The translations under genes and the position numbers were made by a program. Below, piece by piece: positions 1-7,499 of a stretch of 8,222 nt of DNA. The DNA is from Chitinophagales bacterium (lineage in GTDB: Bacteria > Bacteroidota > Bacteroidia > Chitinophagales > JAHDHT01): assembly GCA_020631175.1 (NCBI GenBank), contig JAHDHT010000165.1, positions 1 through 8,222 of the forward strand, written 5' to 3'. The notes under the pieces are model-generated. The model saw nothing but the letters and a program-made list of their open reading frames with translations. It was not told where the DNA came from and did not search any database. Numbering within the stretch: position 1 is the first letter of the stretch; the number at the start of each line of letters is the position of its first letter.

Positions 1-645
1 GTAACATCATGGTCATGGGATTTTGGGGATGGAAATACTTCTACAGAAGAAAACCCGGAACACATTTATGCAAGTGCCGGTACCTATACCGTTTGTCTTA
101 CTGTAACAAATGATGCTGGTTCTTCCACGAGTTGCAATGAAATAGAAATATTACCTGCTTTACCAATCTCAGCCTTTGCTTATTCTGAAGGGGCAGATGT
201 GGGAACGTTTGACTTTCAAAACACCTCATCAGGAATTGTAGATAGCTGGTCATGGGATTTTGGGGATGGAAATACATCCACACAAGAAAACCCGGAACAC
301 ATTTATGCAAGTGCCGGTACCTATAACGTTTGTTTAACTGTTAGCAATACAGCAGGTGATGATGTTTATTGTGAAAACGTGAGTTTTGTACTTACTTCTG
401 TTGAAAGCTATAATGATTCTAAAATAAACTTATATCCGAATCCAGTTAAAAATAAATTGTTCATTGACCATAATACGTTTATTAAGAATATAAGCATATT
501 TGATCTGAATGGTAAGTTATTAATTCAATCAAATTTGACGGAGCAATTTATTGACTTAGGTAGTTTAAATGAAGGAATTTACTTAATCGAAATTTTGAAG
601 ACTAACGGAGAAATTGAAACAGACAGAATTTTGAAGACCAAATAA
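1..645 (+). CDS. Secreted PKD-repeat protein with T9SS C-terminal sorting domain (5' partial)
   Basis: The reading frame is open from the first base of the window, so only the last 214 residues are visible and the true start lies to the left. Two PKD (immunoglobulin-like) units are seen, each with the hallmark WDFGDG motif at window residues 6-11 and 85-90, followed by an AGTY-x-VCLTV strand. From about residue 142 the protein ends in a typical type A sorting tail: an LYPNP motif, a short hydrophobic strand, FDLNGK, an LNEGIYLIEI strand and a basic end. In Bacteroidota such tails direct export through the outer membrane by the type IX secretion system and are usually removed, leaving the protein secreted or surface-bound. 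PKD units are generally adhesive or structural spacers, so the missing N-terminal part may carry the actual activity. An ATG at 199 is internal to the frame and is not a credible start. Confidence 0.9.
   Translation, partial: VTSWSWDFGDGNTSTEENPEHIYASAGTYTVCLTVTNDAGSSTSCNEIEILPALPISAFAYSEGADVGTFDFQNTSSGIVDSWSWDFGDGNTSTQENPEHIYASAGTYNVCLTVSNTAGDDVYCENVSFVLTSVESYNDSKINLYPNPVKNKLFIDHNTFIKNISIFDLNGKLLIQSNLTEQFIDLGSLNEGIYLIEILKTNGEIETDRILKTK
10..338 (+). repeat. Near-identical tandem PKD coding repeat (period 237 bp)
   Basis: Bases 10 to about 101 recur at 247 to about 338 with an offset of 237 bases, which is exactly 79 codons. The two copies are nearly identical, including an uninterrupted match of about 42 bases that ends in the codons for AGTY. 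The sequence between the blocks (about 112-246) does not match what follows the second block. The near-identity therefore covers only the core of the PKD domain, not the whole unit. This fits a recent duplication or ongoing gene conversion between PKD units. Confidence 0.85.
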
Positions 646-922
646 ATTGGGTTTTAATGTTTAACTAATTTCTCTCTTTACAAAGCCGAATTTATAACAA
701 CACACTTCTTCATTGAGAGTCTTATATTCCGGTAATCTAGAATTGCGTATTATATAGCCCTATTCCCTAAACGAACCTTCTGTTTATTAAGAAAATTTTT
801 GTTTGGAATTTGATGGGGATTCTTGTGTTATTTTAAACATTAACATTTCTATACTGCCTATCTACTTAATAAGTAAGAGTTTATCGCGTGATCAAAAAAT
901 GTATTCTTATTTTTAATTAGGT
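646..922. other. AT-rich intergenic region without a gene
   Basis: No convincing ORF, RNA gene or GC-rich terminator hairpin is visible between the sorting-tail protein and the first TPR gene. Two weak signals are present. A TTTG at 802-805 lies 23 bases before TATTTTAA at 829-836, which is only a partial fit to the Bacteroidota promoter pattern (TTTG, 17-23 bases, TAnnTTTG). A 13-base palindrome, TACTTAATAAGTA, lies at 863-875, about 47 bases before the next start codon, and could be an operator. Neither is strong enough to be called on its own. Confidence 0.4.
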
Positions 923-1963
923 ATGTCTGAAATATCCCAAAATATAAAGCAAGAAATTACTGAGATTCGAGCGCAGTTAAGTCAGCATCCAAAGACGGCT
1001 ATTGAGAGATTATACCTACTTAAAGATAAAACGGATAAACTTGAAGAGTATGAAACTAAAGCGATAGTCTTTGTACTACTTCTTCAGGCAAAAATGTCTC
1101 TTGGTCAGTTTAATGAGGTTTTGAATGATATTAAAACCCTTCCAACTGATGAGATGAGCCTGTTTCCAATAAGAGAAAAGATCGACTTACATTTATTAGA
1201 GTTATATATATACTATCAGATTGAAGATTACCAATCTTTAGAAAAGGGCTTAAATCAATATCGGTCCATTTGTATACATGAAGATTTTCCATACTCCAAA
1301 GTACGCTTCGAAATTGCAGAGTTTTATTTACTTATTCATAAAAAAGAATATCAAAAAGCAGAACAACTAATTGAACGTGTGATTAAGTTTTCAAAGAAAT
1401 TAAATAACAAAAACTTAATTGCAAGATTAAAAAACAATAAAGCAACGCTGTTTATTGATCAGTTTAAATTTAATGAAGCCATTGTCATCTTAGATGACTT
1501 ATATCCGGTTTTGTTTGAATTAAATGAAACCTACGCTATAATGCTAAATAAACTCAATCGAGGAATTTGCAATCGAAATTTAAATAAGATAAATGAAAGT
1601 CAGATAGATTTTGAAGATGCAGCAAAAGTTGCTACTTCAAACGGATTTAAAGAATTTATTAATTATATACATCTCGAGAAAAGTAAAACTTTTTTAATTG
1701 AAAAGTCTTACGAAAAAGCCTTCACATCGGCCTATAGTGCCTATCGTTATTTCAATAAACTTTCAAATAAAAATAATTACCTGGCTTATGCTATTCTCAG
1801 TTTTGTTGAAGCAAGTTTGAATCTTAACATTACTGAAGGACTTTCATCTCTTCTTGCTACTTCTGGTAAATGGATTGCGGAACTTGGAGAAAATGACTTG
1901 AGAATCAAACTCAGCGATCTCGAGCAAAATCTCAATCAAAGACTCGAGCCAAGACTTAACTAA
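923..1963 (+). CDS. TPR-like helical-repeat protein, paralogue 1 of 3 (346 aa)
   Basis: This is a soluble, all-helical protein with no signal peptide or membrane segment, so it is expected in the cytoplasm. Degenerate TPR-like helix pairs can be read at about residues 45-70, 84-112, 128-160, 165-200, 205-240 and 246-280. The clearest is near 130-160, with a KKEYQKAEQLIERV helix. The product shares its layout with the two TPR proteins at 4004-5014 and 5055-6068: a HPKTA motif at residues 22-26, the central repeats, and a KWIAEL motif around W317 near the C-terminus. The aligned N-termini support the ATG at 923, although only AT-rich sequence and no clear ribosome binding site precedes it. TPR folds usually bind peptides or partner proteins. 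No catalytic or DNA-binding domain is recognisable, so the function is unknown. The peptidase gene follows after 50 bases on the same strand and may be co-transcribed. Confidence 0.85.
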   Translation: MSEISQNIKQEITEIRAQLSQHPKTAIERLYLLKDKTDKLEEYETKAIVFVLLLQAKMSLGQFNEVLNDIKTLPTDEMSLFPIREKIDLHLLELYIYYQIEDYQSLEKGLNQYRSICIHEDFPYSKVRFEIAEFYLLIHKKEYQKAEQLIERVIKFSKKLNNKNLIARLKNNKATLFIDQFKFNEAIVILDDLYPVLFELNETYAIMLNKLNRGICNRNLNKINESQIDFEDAAKVATSNGFKEFINYIHLEKSKTFLIEKSYEKAFTSAYSAYRYFNKLSNKNNYLAYAILSFVEASLNLNITEGLSSLLATSGKWIAELGENDLRIKLSDLEQNLNQRLEPRLN

Positions 1964-2013
1964 AACAACTAATAATTCAATCTGATTTAATTTCATTATT
2001 TTCATTAAAAATA

Positions 2014-3858
2014 ATGCCTATGAAATATTCCGTTTTACTTATTTTCTTAGCCATCTCTTCATGGATTTTCGCCAATCCTTCCGAAAGAAACAATCCGGCT
2101 TTAGAGCACCATGAAAAGATATTTACTTCTTTGATAGATGAACTTGCTGCAATCGACGCAAAAGACAAATTTTCAAAAGAAGATGACAGACTTACTGCAC
2201 TTCTAAATGCAGTCGAAGAATATTGGAAAAAAACCAGTCCGCTTTGGTCTTATATGTCAGGCGAACAATCTTTAAGCGGTTTGTGGTGGGATAATTCAGT
2301 TAGAGGAGACCAGTTATACCAAAAAGCGAATTCTACTGTCTTGGAAAAATTAGCTGAGATCGATAAGAATACCTTAAGCAAAGAACAAAAGCTGAATTAC
2401 AATTTATTGAGCAATGAATTAGAGAATAACCGAATATGGTATAAAGAAAACCTGAACCTTCTTGCCATAGAAAATCAATGGGGCATACATTCGGTTATAA
2501 CCGGCAGCTTGAGTGAAATCAGATTAGAAAAACGATCTGACTGGGAGCATTACATTTCTTTACTTGGTAGTGCAGATATTTTAGTAGATAATGTTATTGA
2601 GAAACTTAAAACAGGAATAGATAAAAAGATAACAAAGCCGATCGTTACCGTAAATAAAGTCGAAGAGCAGATAGAAAAATTAATTCAGAAAAAATCGATT
2701 CAAAATACATTTCTTGCGCCATTAAAAGAACACAAATTGCCATTCGACGGGAAAATGATGGCAGCAAAAGAAAAGGAAGCTGAGGAGCTTATTAATCAAA
2801 GGCTTGTACCTGCACTTAAACGGCTTAAAACTTTTATGAATGAAAAATATATGCCGGCATGTACTGAAAGTATAGCCTTAGGAGATTTGCCGGGTGGTGA
2901 AGATAAATATGCCTATCAAATAAAATATCACACGACCACCAATTTAGGGGCAAAAGAAATTCACGAAAAGGGATTAGTAGAAGTTAAAAGAATAAAAGCT
3001 GAAATGCTTAAAATTATTGAAGAGCTTGAATACGATGGAGATTTTAATGCTTTCAATGAATTTTTAAGAACTGATCCACAGTTTTATTATACCTCAAAAG
3101 AAGACTTGCTACAGGGCTATAGAGATATTTGCAAAAAAGTAGATCCACAACTGATCCGTTATTTCGGACATCTTCCCAGAACCCCTTATGGTGTTAAGGC
3201 AGTTCCTGACTATTTAGAAAAAACGGCAACGACTGCCTATTACAGCGGCGGTTCATACAAAGGTGGAGAGCCCGGTTACTTTTATGCCAATACCTACGAT
3301 TTAAAAAGTCGCCCAAAATATGAAATGACTGCTCTTGCATTACATGAAGCAGTACCGGGACATCATCTTCAAATTGCTATTGCAGATGAATTAAGTGAAC
3401 AGCACGAATTCAGAAAAAGAATCAGCAGTACAGCTTATGTGGAAGGATGGGCACTTTATGCTGAAAGTCTCGGCGAAGAAATGAATATGTATGAAGATCC
3501 GTATGATAAATACGGTCAGCTTACCTATGAAATCTGGCGTGCTATCCGTCTGGTTGTAGATACAGGAATTCATGCTTTTGGATGGTCAAGAGAAGAAGCC
3601 ATTCAATATTTTATCGAAAATAGTCCGAAAACAAGACATGATATTGAAGTGGAAGTAGATCGTTATATCAGTTGGCCGGGACAGGCGTTAGCCTATAAAA
3701 TCGGTGAATTAGAGATTAAAAAAATGCGAAAAGAAGGTGAAAACAAACTCGGCGAAAACTTTGATTTAAGAGGATTTCACGATTTGATACTTGGAAATGG
3801 GGTTTTACCTTTAAATGTTTTAGAATCAAAATTTGAAGAATGGCTTAGTAATTTCTAA
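2014..3858 (+). CDS. Secreted DUF885-family zincin-type metallopeptidase (614 aa)
   Basis: The N-terminus is a Sec signal peptide: a Met-Lys-Tyr start, a hydrophobic stretch to about residue 18 and a likely cleavage after IFA (residue 20). No lipobox is present, so the mature protein is probably periplasmic. The C-terminal half carries the DUF885 (PF05960) signatures. These are HEAVPGHH at residues 444-451, where His and Glu are the expected metal ligands and catalytic base, YVEGWALYAE at 475-484 with candidate further metal-binding glutamates E477 and E484, and RYISWPGQALAYKIG from 550. All expected motifs are intact and the length is usual for the family. Members are regarded as zinc-dependent peptidases, but the substrate cannot be read from the sequence. 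Translation could start at the ATG at 2014 or at the one at 2020, which would give the more usual MKY start. The gene lies 50 bases after one TPR gene and 145 bases before the next. Confidence 0.92.
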   Translation: MPMKYSVLLIFLAISSWIFANPSERNNPALEHHEKIFTSLIDELAAIDAKDKFSKEDDRLTALLNAVEEYWKKTSPLWSYMSGEQSLSGLWWDNSVRGDQLYQKANSTVLEKLAEIDKNTLSKEQKLNYNLLSNELENNRIWYKENLNLLAIENQWGIHSVITGSLSEIRLEKRSDWEHYISLLGSADILVDNVIEKLKTGIDKKITKPIVTVNKVEEQIEKLIQKKSIQNTFLAPLKEHKLPFDGKMMAAKEKEAEELINQRLVPALKRLKTFMNEKYMPACTESIALGDLPGGEDKYAYQIKYHTTTNLGAKEIHEKGLVEVKRIKAEMLKIIEELEYDGDFNAFNEFLRTDPQFYYTSKEDLLQGYRDICKKVDPQLIRYFGHLPRTPYGVKAVPDYLEKTATTAYYSGGSYKGGEPGYFYANTYDLKSRPKYEMTALALHEAVPGHHLQIAIADELSEQHEFRKRISSTAYVEGWALYAESLGEEMNMYEDPYDKYGQLTYEIWRAIRLVVDTGIHAFGWSREEAIQYFIENSPKTRHDIEVEVDRYISWPGQALAYKIGELEIKKMRKEGENKLGENFDLRGFHDLILGNGVLPLNVLESKFEEWLSNF

Positions 3859-3973
3859 TAAAACATCTCATTGAAAACTTTTTACACATGACATAATATC
3901 AAATATTAAGTTTATCTAATAGCTACGGCATGATCATTGTCTTCAAAAATGATGTAAAAGTGTTAAATTGACA

Positions 3974-4003
3974 TTATCCAATAACCCGCAATTAGGATAA
4001 GGC
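3974..4003 (+). promoter_or_regulatory. Possible RBS-masking inverted repeat before the second TPR gene
   Basis: TTATCC at 3974-3979 is the exact reverse complement of GGATAA at 3995-4000, with 15 bases between them. The right arm overlaps AGGA at 3994-3997, which lies six bases before the ATG at 4004 and is the only Shine-Dalgarno-like sequence in front of the three TPR genes. If the hairpin forms in mRNA it would hide that site. The stem has only six pairs and Bacteroidota depend little on Shine-Dalgarno pairing, so this is a weak call. The rest of the 145-base gap (3859-4003) shows only a short ATCATT/AATGAT inverted repeat at 3933-3953 and no clear terminator. Confidence 0.2.
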
Positions 4004-5014
4004 ATGGTGGACGATATTCACATCCGGAAAATGATTAATACTGCGTTAAAGCTCTTAACGCAAACACCTGAAGAAGCAGAACGCATTATTAATGCTATAG
4101 AAGAGGTTTCGGTTTCCAATATGAATAACCATCTTTTATTGGAAGCTCAGATACTTAGACTCAGACTCTATATCAGCAGAACAGACTTAGTAAAATTTGA
4201 AAAAGAGAGACAAAAGATTTTAATTGTTCATGATCTTGAAGATCTTCCTGTCCGATACAAATGTGAAATCGATTTACTCAAGCTACAGCAATTGAGTCTT
4301 AGTTTTAAGTTTGATGAATTCAAAAAATTATTGCTTGATGTAGAAGAAAACATTTACAAAACTAAAGATCAGAAATTGATTAGCCGTTATATGTTACATC
4401 AATTTAATCTGGCAAAATTTGAACGCAGAACTGATGATGCTATTGAATTGGTGCAACAAGTTATCAATAATGAAGAAGCTGATGTGAAGACATTGGCATC
4501 TTGTTATAACAATCTGGCAACAATATACATGGATACCGAAGAATACGATAAAGCTTTGGAAGTCCTTTCAACTGGAAAAAAAATATTAAAAGGAAGTGAA
4601 GAGCAATACAGCCTGATGATTAATTGTCTTAACTCCGGTGTAATATATCTTGATAAAAAAATGCCTGCATTGAGTTTGGAAATGCTAACGGAAGCAGAAG
4701 CAATTGCTAAACAAAATGATTATTCGATGTATGCGCATCATATTAATAATTTAATTACCGAAGCCTACATTGATTTGCAACATTTTAAAGCTGCACAAAC
4801 CTATAATAAGATCGTTGTAAGTTATTGCAGAGAAAATAATATAAGAAACGATTTTTCAGCCAGCGCTGAGATAATGCGATTGAAAATTCTTAAAGAATTT
4901 CATGATATGTATGAAGCGAAGAAAGAGTACGACCATATTGAAGACTGGATACTGCTTTTAAACAACAATGATTTACACAAAGACTACCGTAACCTTAATC
5001 CGGACCGTTGGTAG
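4004..5014 (+). CDS. TPR repeat protein, paralogue 2 of 3 (336 aa)
   Basis: This has the most canonical repeats of the three related proteins. A near-consensus TPR lies at residues 164-197 (YNNLATIYMDTEEYDKALEVL), with further units at about 203-236 and 242-275 and looser helix pairs before them. It has no signal peptide, membrane segment or recognisable effector domain, so it is probably a cytoplasmic protein that binds a peptide or partner protein. A TPEEA motif at residues 21-25 and a DWILLL motif around W315 align with HPKTA/KWIAEL in the protein at 923-1963 and YPEKA/DWILKI in the one at 5055-6068. This alignment supports the ATG at 4004, which is preceded by AGGA at a six-base spacing. 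The next TPR gene begins 40 bases after the stop and is likely in the same transcript. The secreted peptidase lies 145 bases upstream. Function is unknown. Confidence 0.88.
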   Translation: MVDDIHIRKMINTALKLLTQTPEEAERIINAIEEVSVSNMNNHLLLEAQILRLRLYISRTDLVKFEKERQKILIVHDLEDLPVRYKCEIDLLKLQQLSLSFKFDEFKKLLLDVEENIYKTKDQKLISRYMLHQFNLAKFERRTDDAIELVQQVINNEEADVKTLASCYNNLATIYMDTEEYDKALEVLSTGKKILKGSEEQYSLMINCLNSGVIYLDKKMPALSLEMLTEAEAIAKQNDYSMYAHHINNLITEAYIDLQHFKAAQTYNKIVVSYCRENNIRNDFSASAEIMRLKILKEFHDMYEAKKEYDHIEDWILLLNNNDLHKDYRNLNPDRW

Positions 5015-5054
5015 CAAAAAATTAATTATACGTCTAATCAATTTGAAGATAAAA

Positions 5055-6068
5055 ATGAACACTGCCCACGCTCAAAAAAAATTAAAAGAGGTTAATGATA
5101 TTATAGTAATGTATCCGGAGAAAGCAAAAAAAAATTTCGACCAGATAAATACTAAATCACTAAGAAAAATATATGAAGAAAGGTTCTTAATTGATCTTGA
5201 AATAACCAAAGTTAAATTAGCTCTTGCTTTAGGTAATCTCCATATAATTGAAAGTACCGTTCAGAATTGTTTTCTTCTTTTTTCCAAAGACAGATTCACA
5301 AAAGATCAACTAGCTGAACTATATATTTTTCATATGCAATCATTTAACTTACAAGGTGATGTAGAAAAACTGGAATTGCTATTAAAAGAATATAGTATTT
5401 TTTTTCAGGGCGTTACAAATCCAAAATTCAAAGAAAAATTTAGTTACATTCAATTTTCCTTATTTAAATTAAATGGAGAAAAAAGAAAATCTATTAATTT
5501 GATTAAAGAACTAATCGATAAAAGCAACGATTCAGTTAAAAAATTATCCTACCAAAATAATCTTGCCGCAGCTTATATTGAAAATGCAGATTTAATAGAA
5601 GCAGAAGAATTATATAAAAAAATCATACCTCAGCTTAAAAATAAAAACCTTCACTTAAGTTTAATTCATGCACATATGAATTTGTCTATGATTTATAACC
5701 TAAATAAAGTATACACAACAGCACTTGAACATTTAATTTTAGCTGAGCAATATGCTTTAGTCTATGGTTTTGAAAGCCTGACTTTTCAAATTTATCAGTC
5801 ACAAAGTGAAATCTACGCTACAAATCAGAACTATCCACTTGCATTCATCTTTTCAAAACTCGTTTTTAGCTATGTAACAGAAAAAAAGTTGAAATCGGAT
5901 TTTGCAGCAAAGGCAATACTTCATTTTCTGGAATTAAGTATGGAACTCAACAAAAATCGAACTGAGATCAAGCAAATTCTGTCCGAAAATATCGACTGGA
6001 TACTAAAGATTGATCAATATAAATATTCGGTCAGATGTAGTAAAATTCAGGAAAACTATCTTAATTAA
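5055..6068 (+). CDS. TPR-like helical-repeat protein, paralogue 3 of 3 (337 aa)
   Basis: This is a Lys- and Asn-rich, all-helical protein without signal peptide or membrane segments. The clearest TPR unit is around residues 163-190 (YQNNLAAAYIENADLIEAEEL). It aligns with the YNNLATIY unit of the preceding gene, and more helix pairs follow at about 202-236 and 243-275. The frame can be opened further upstream to an ATG at 4968, inside the preceding gene. I prefer the ATG at 5055 because it gives a length of 337 and places the YPEKA motif at residues 20-24 and W315 in register with the two paralogues. The extra 29 residues would have no counterpart. The gap to the preceding gene is 40 bases with no terminator, which suggests co-transcription. 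The stop codon overlaps that of the convergent desaturase gene. Function is unknown, and protein or peptide binding is the general expectation for this fold. Confidence 0.85.
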   Translation: MNTAHAQKKLKEVNDIIVMYPEKAKKNFDQINTKSLRKIYEERFLIDLEITKVKLALALGNLHIIESTVQNCFLLFSKDRFTKDQLAELYIFHMQSFNLQGDVEKLELLLKEYSIFFQGVTNPKFKEKFSYIQFSLFKLNGEKRKSINLIKELIDKSNDSVKKLSYQNNLAAAYIENADLIEAEELYKKIIPQLKNKNLHLSLIHAHMNLSMIYNLNKVYTTALEHLILAEQYALVYGFESLTFQIYQSQSEIYATNQNYPLAFIFSKLVFSYVTEKKLKSDFAAKAILHFLELSMELNKNRTEIKQILSENIDWILKIDQYKYSVRCSKIQENYLN

Positions 6069-7206
6069 AAATTACACTTTTGCCATACTGAGGAACATCT
6101 GCATCTTTATCGCTCAGTAGTTTTAACATCTTCATATGCTTCACAAAAGCAGACGCAAAAGTCGGATTCTCTTTATACTCCAATCCAAATTCTTCAGCCG
6201 TATCTTTTATGATTTGTGTAAGATCTTTATAATGTACATGACAGATGGTTGGAAACAAGTGATGAATCACGTGCAAATTAATTCCTCCCATAAACCAGGT
6301 TGCTATATCCCTTCCACGAGAGAAATCAGCTGTCGTTTCAAGTACATGTAAGGCGTAGTTATTTTCAATATTTCCGGCATCATCCGGTAAAGGATAATGC
6401 GTTCCATCATAAACATGCGTTACCTGAAAGATTAATGCAAACATTAAGCTCGAAGGAATATGCAACATTAAATAACCTACAATAATCACCCATGCCGGTA
6501 CATTCAACAACATAAATGGTAAGATTAAGGTATAGCCGAAATAAAAAATCTTAGATAAAATTAAAATCCACATCTCACTTTTCGGATGTTTCATTCCCTT
6601 TTGATTTCCAATATTATCCTCCAGAAAAAACCATTTGAAATCTTTGATGGCCGTCCAGTGTAAACTGGCAATAGCATAAATAATCGGCGTATACCAATGT
6701 TGATATTTATGATAATTTCGGTAAGGCTCATGCGGTGTAAAACGGAACAAACCATGCGATTCTAAAGTAACATCAATCCCATGAATATTTACAAAGGCGT
6801 GATGAGCATCATGCATCCGGGTAAATAAATAAGAATTACCGCCAATCAAATTCATTGAATAACCCAAAATGCGGTTTACTTTTTTACTCTTGGAGTAAGC
6901 ATTATGACAAGCATCATGCATAATATTAAAGGCAATGTAAATATTAATGAAACCAAGTACTGTAAACGCAAGAATAGTGGCGAGATAGCTGAAACTAAAA
7001 GTATTACTTAAAATGAGTACGACCATTAGCAACCATGAAGTAAGCGCAAAAACCGTTTTAAAAATCATACGGCCATTCGCATGTTTACTTATCCCTTTTT
7101 CCTTGAAATAAGCATCAACATTCCCTTTCAGCGTTTTAAAAAACTGATCCTTACGGGGGTTACTGCGGTAACGAACCTTTTTGTCAGTGGTCGTTTTCTG
7201 AAACAT
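6061..7206 (-). CDS. Membrane fatty acid desaturase (DesA/COG3239 type, 381 aa)
   Basis: This is an integral membrane di-iron enzyme that introduces a double bond into acyl chains of lipids or acyl-CoA/ACP, with O2 and an electron donor. All three histidine boxes are present: HDACH at residues 97-101, HDAHH at 132-136 and HVIHH at 312-316, the last followed by LFPTICHVHY. Hydrophobic helices lie at about 50-67, 73-95, 215-235 and 238-262. There is no fused cytochrome b5 domain, so electrons must come from a separate ferredoxin or cytochrome. The last box and the LFP that follows resemble front-end (delta-5/6) desaturases, but the first position is His where that group usually has Gln, so the position of the double bond cannot be called. 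The ATG at 7206 is preferred. The frame stays open up to a TTG at 7353, but that extension reads into the repeat block and does not look like desaturase sequence. It is convergent with the last TPR gene. Confidence 0.93.
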   Translation of the reverse strand: MFQKTTTDKKVRYRSNPRKDQFFKTLKGNVDAYFKEKGISKHANGRMIFKTVFALTSWLLMVVLILSNTFSFSYLATILAFTVLGFINIYIAFNIMHDACHNAYSKSKKVNRILGYSMNLIGGNSYLFTRMHDAHHAFVNIHGIDVTLESHGLFRFTPHEPYRNYHKYQHWYTPIIYAIASLHWTAIKDFKWFFLEDNIGNQKGMKHPKSEMWILILSKIFYFGYTLILPFMLLNVPAWVIIVGYLMLHIPSSLMFALIFQVTHVYDGTHYPLPDDAGNIENNYALHVLETTADFSRGRDIATWFMGGINLHVIHHLFPTICHVHYKDLTQIIKDTAEEFGLEYKENPTFASAFVKHMKMLKLLSDKDADVPQYGKSVIFN

Positions 7207-7320
7207 AGAGCCTGCTTTAAGATGTAAAAGTAAAAATTTAACCCCAAAACAGACAGGCATATTGGATAAAATAATGTGGATCATTTCCTTTTGTGGAAGA
7301 GAAGCGAAAGATTTGGCTGT

Positions 7321-7470
7321 CGAATCCGGCAGCAGGCTCGCTTTCCGCTGCAATGCGCCTCTTTTTCAAGCGCTTCAACATAGGTTTTTTTTGTCTTCCC
7401 GCAGGTCAGCCGGCAAAAAACCTTGTTTCAGTGCATGCAAAACAGCCGGATTTCCGCTGCAATCGAGGCT
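7321..7470. repeat. GC-richer intergenic block with direct and inverted repeats (likely interspersed repeat)
   Basis: This block lies upstream of the desaturase and is visibly richer in G and C than its surroundings. TTTCCGCTGCAAT occurs twice in the same direction, at 7342-7354 and 7451-7463. Between the copies are perfect 9-base inverted arms, AGGTTTTTT at 7382-7390 and AAAAAACCT at 7415-7423, enclosing a C/G-rich core that contains GCCGGC at 7409-7414. The short palindromes AAGCGCTT (7368-7375) and TGCATGCA (7432-7439) are also present. Short ORFs cross the block in several frames, but none looks like a gene. The organisation resembles the palindromic intergenic repeats scattered through many Bacteroidota genomes. 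Whether other copies exist cannot be seen from one window. Confidence 0.55.
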
Positions 7471-7499
7471 ATTTTGATAGTATATTCTTGATTCTGGTC

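Noticed and set aside
3968..3996. TTGACA at 3968-3973 as a sigma-70 type -35 box
   Set aside because: No good -10 element follows at a normal distance, the position is too close to the start codon, and Bacteroidota use a different promoter pattern.
889..3996. TGATCA and AATTAGG found upstream of both the first and second TPR genes (889-894 and 915-921; 3931-3936 and 3990-3996)
   Set aside because: The motifs are short, at different spacings from the start codons, absent before the third TPR gene, and expected by chance in AT-rich DNA.
4968..5054. Earlier start for the third TPR protein, overlapping the preceding gene
   Set aside because: It would add 29 residues with no counterpart in the two paralogues; the ATG at 5055 puts the Pro and Trp motifs in register.
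7219..7248. Candidate desaturase promoter (TTTG, 18 bases, TACATCTT on the - strand)
   Set aside because: The -7 element matches the TAnnTTTG pattern only partly, and the implied transcript start would leave a leader of only a few bases.
7207..7353. N-terminal extension of the desaturase to an upstream start
   Set aside because: The codon at 7353 is TTG, the extension runs into the repeat block, it has no desaturase-like character, and the ATG at 7206 gives a normal family length.
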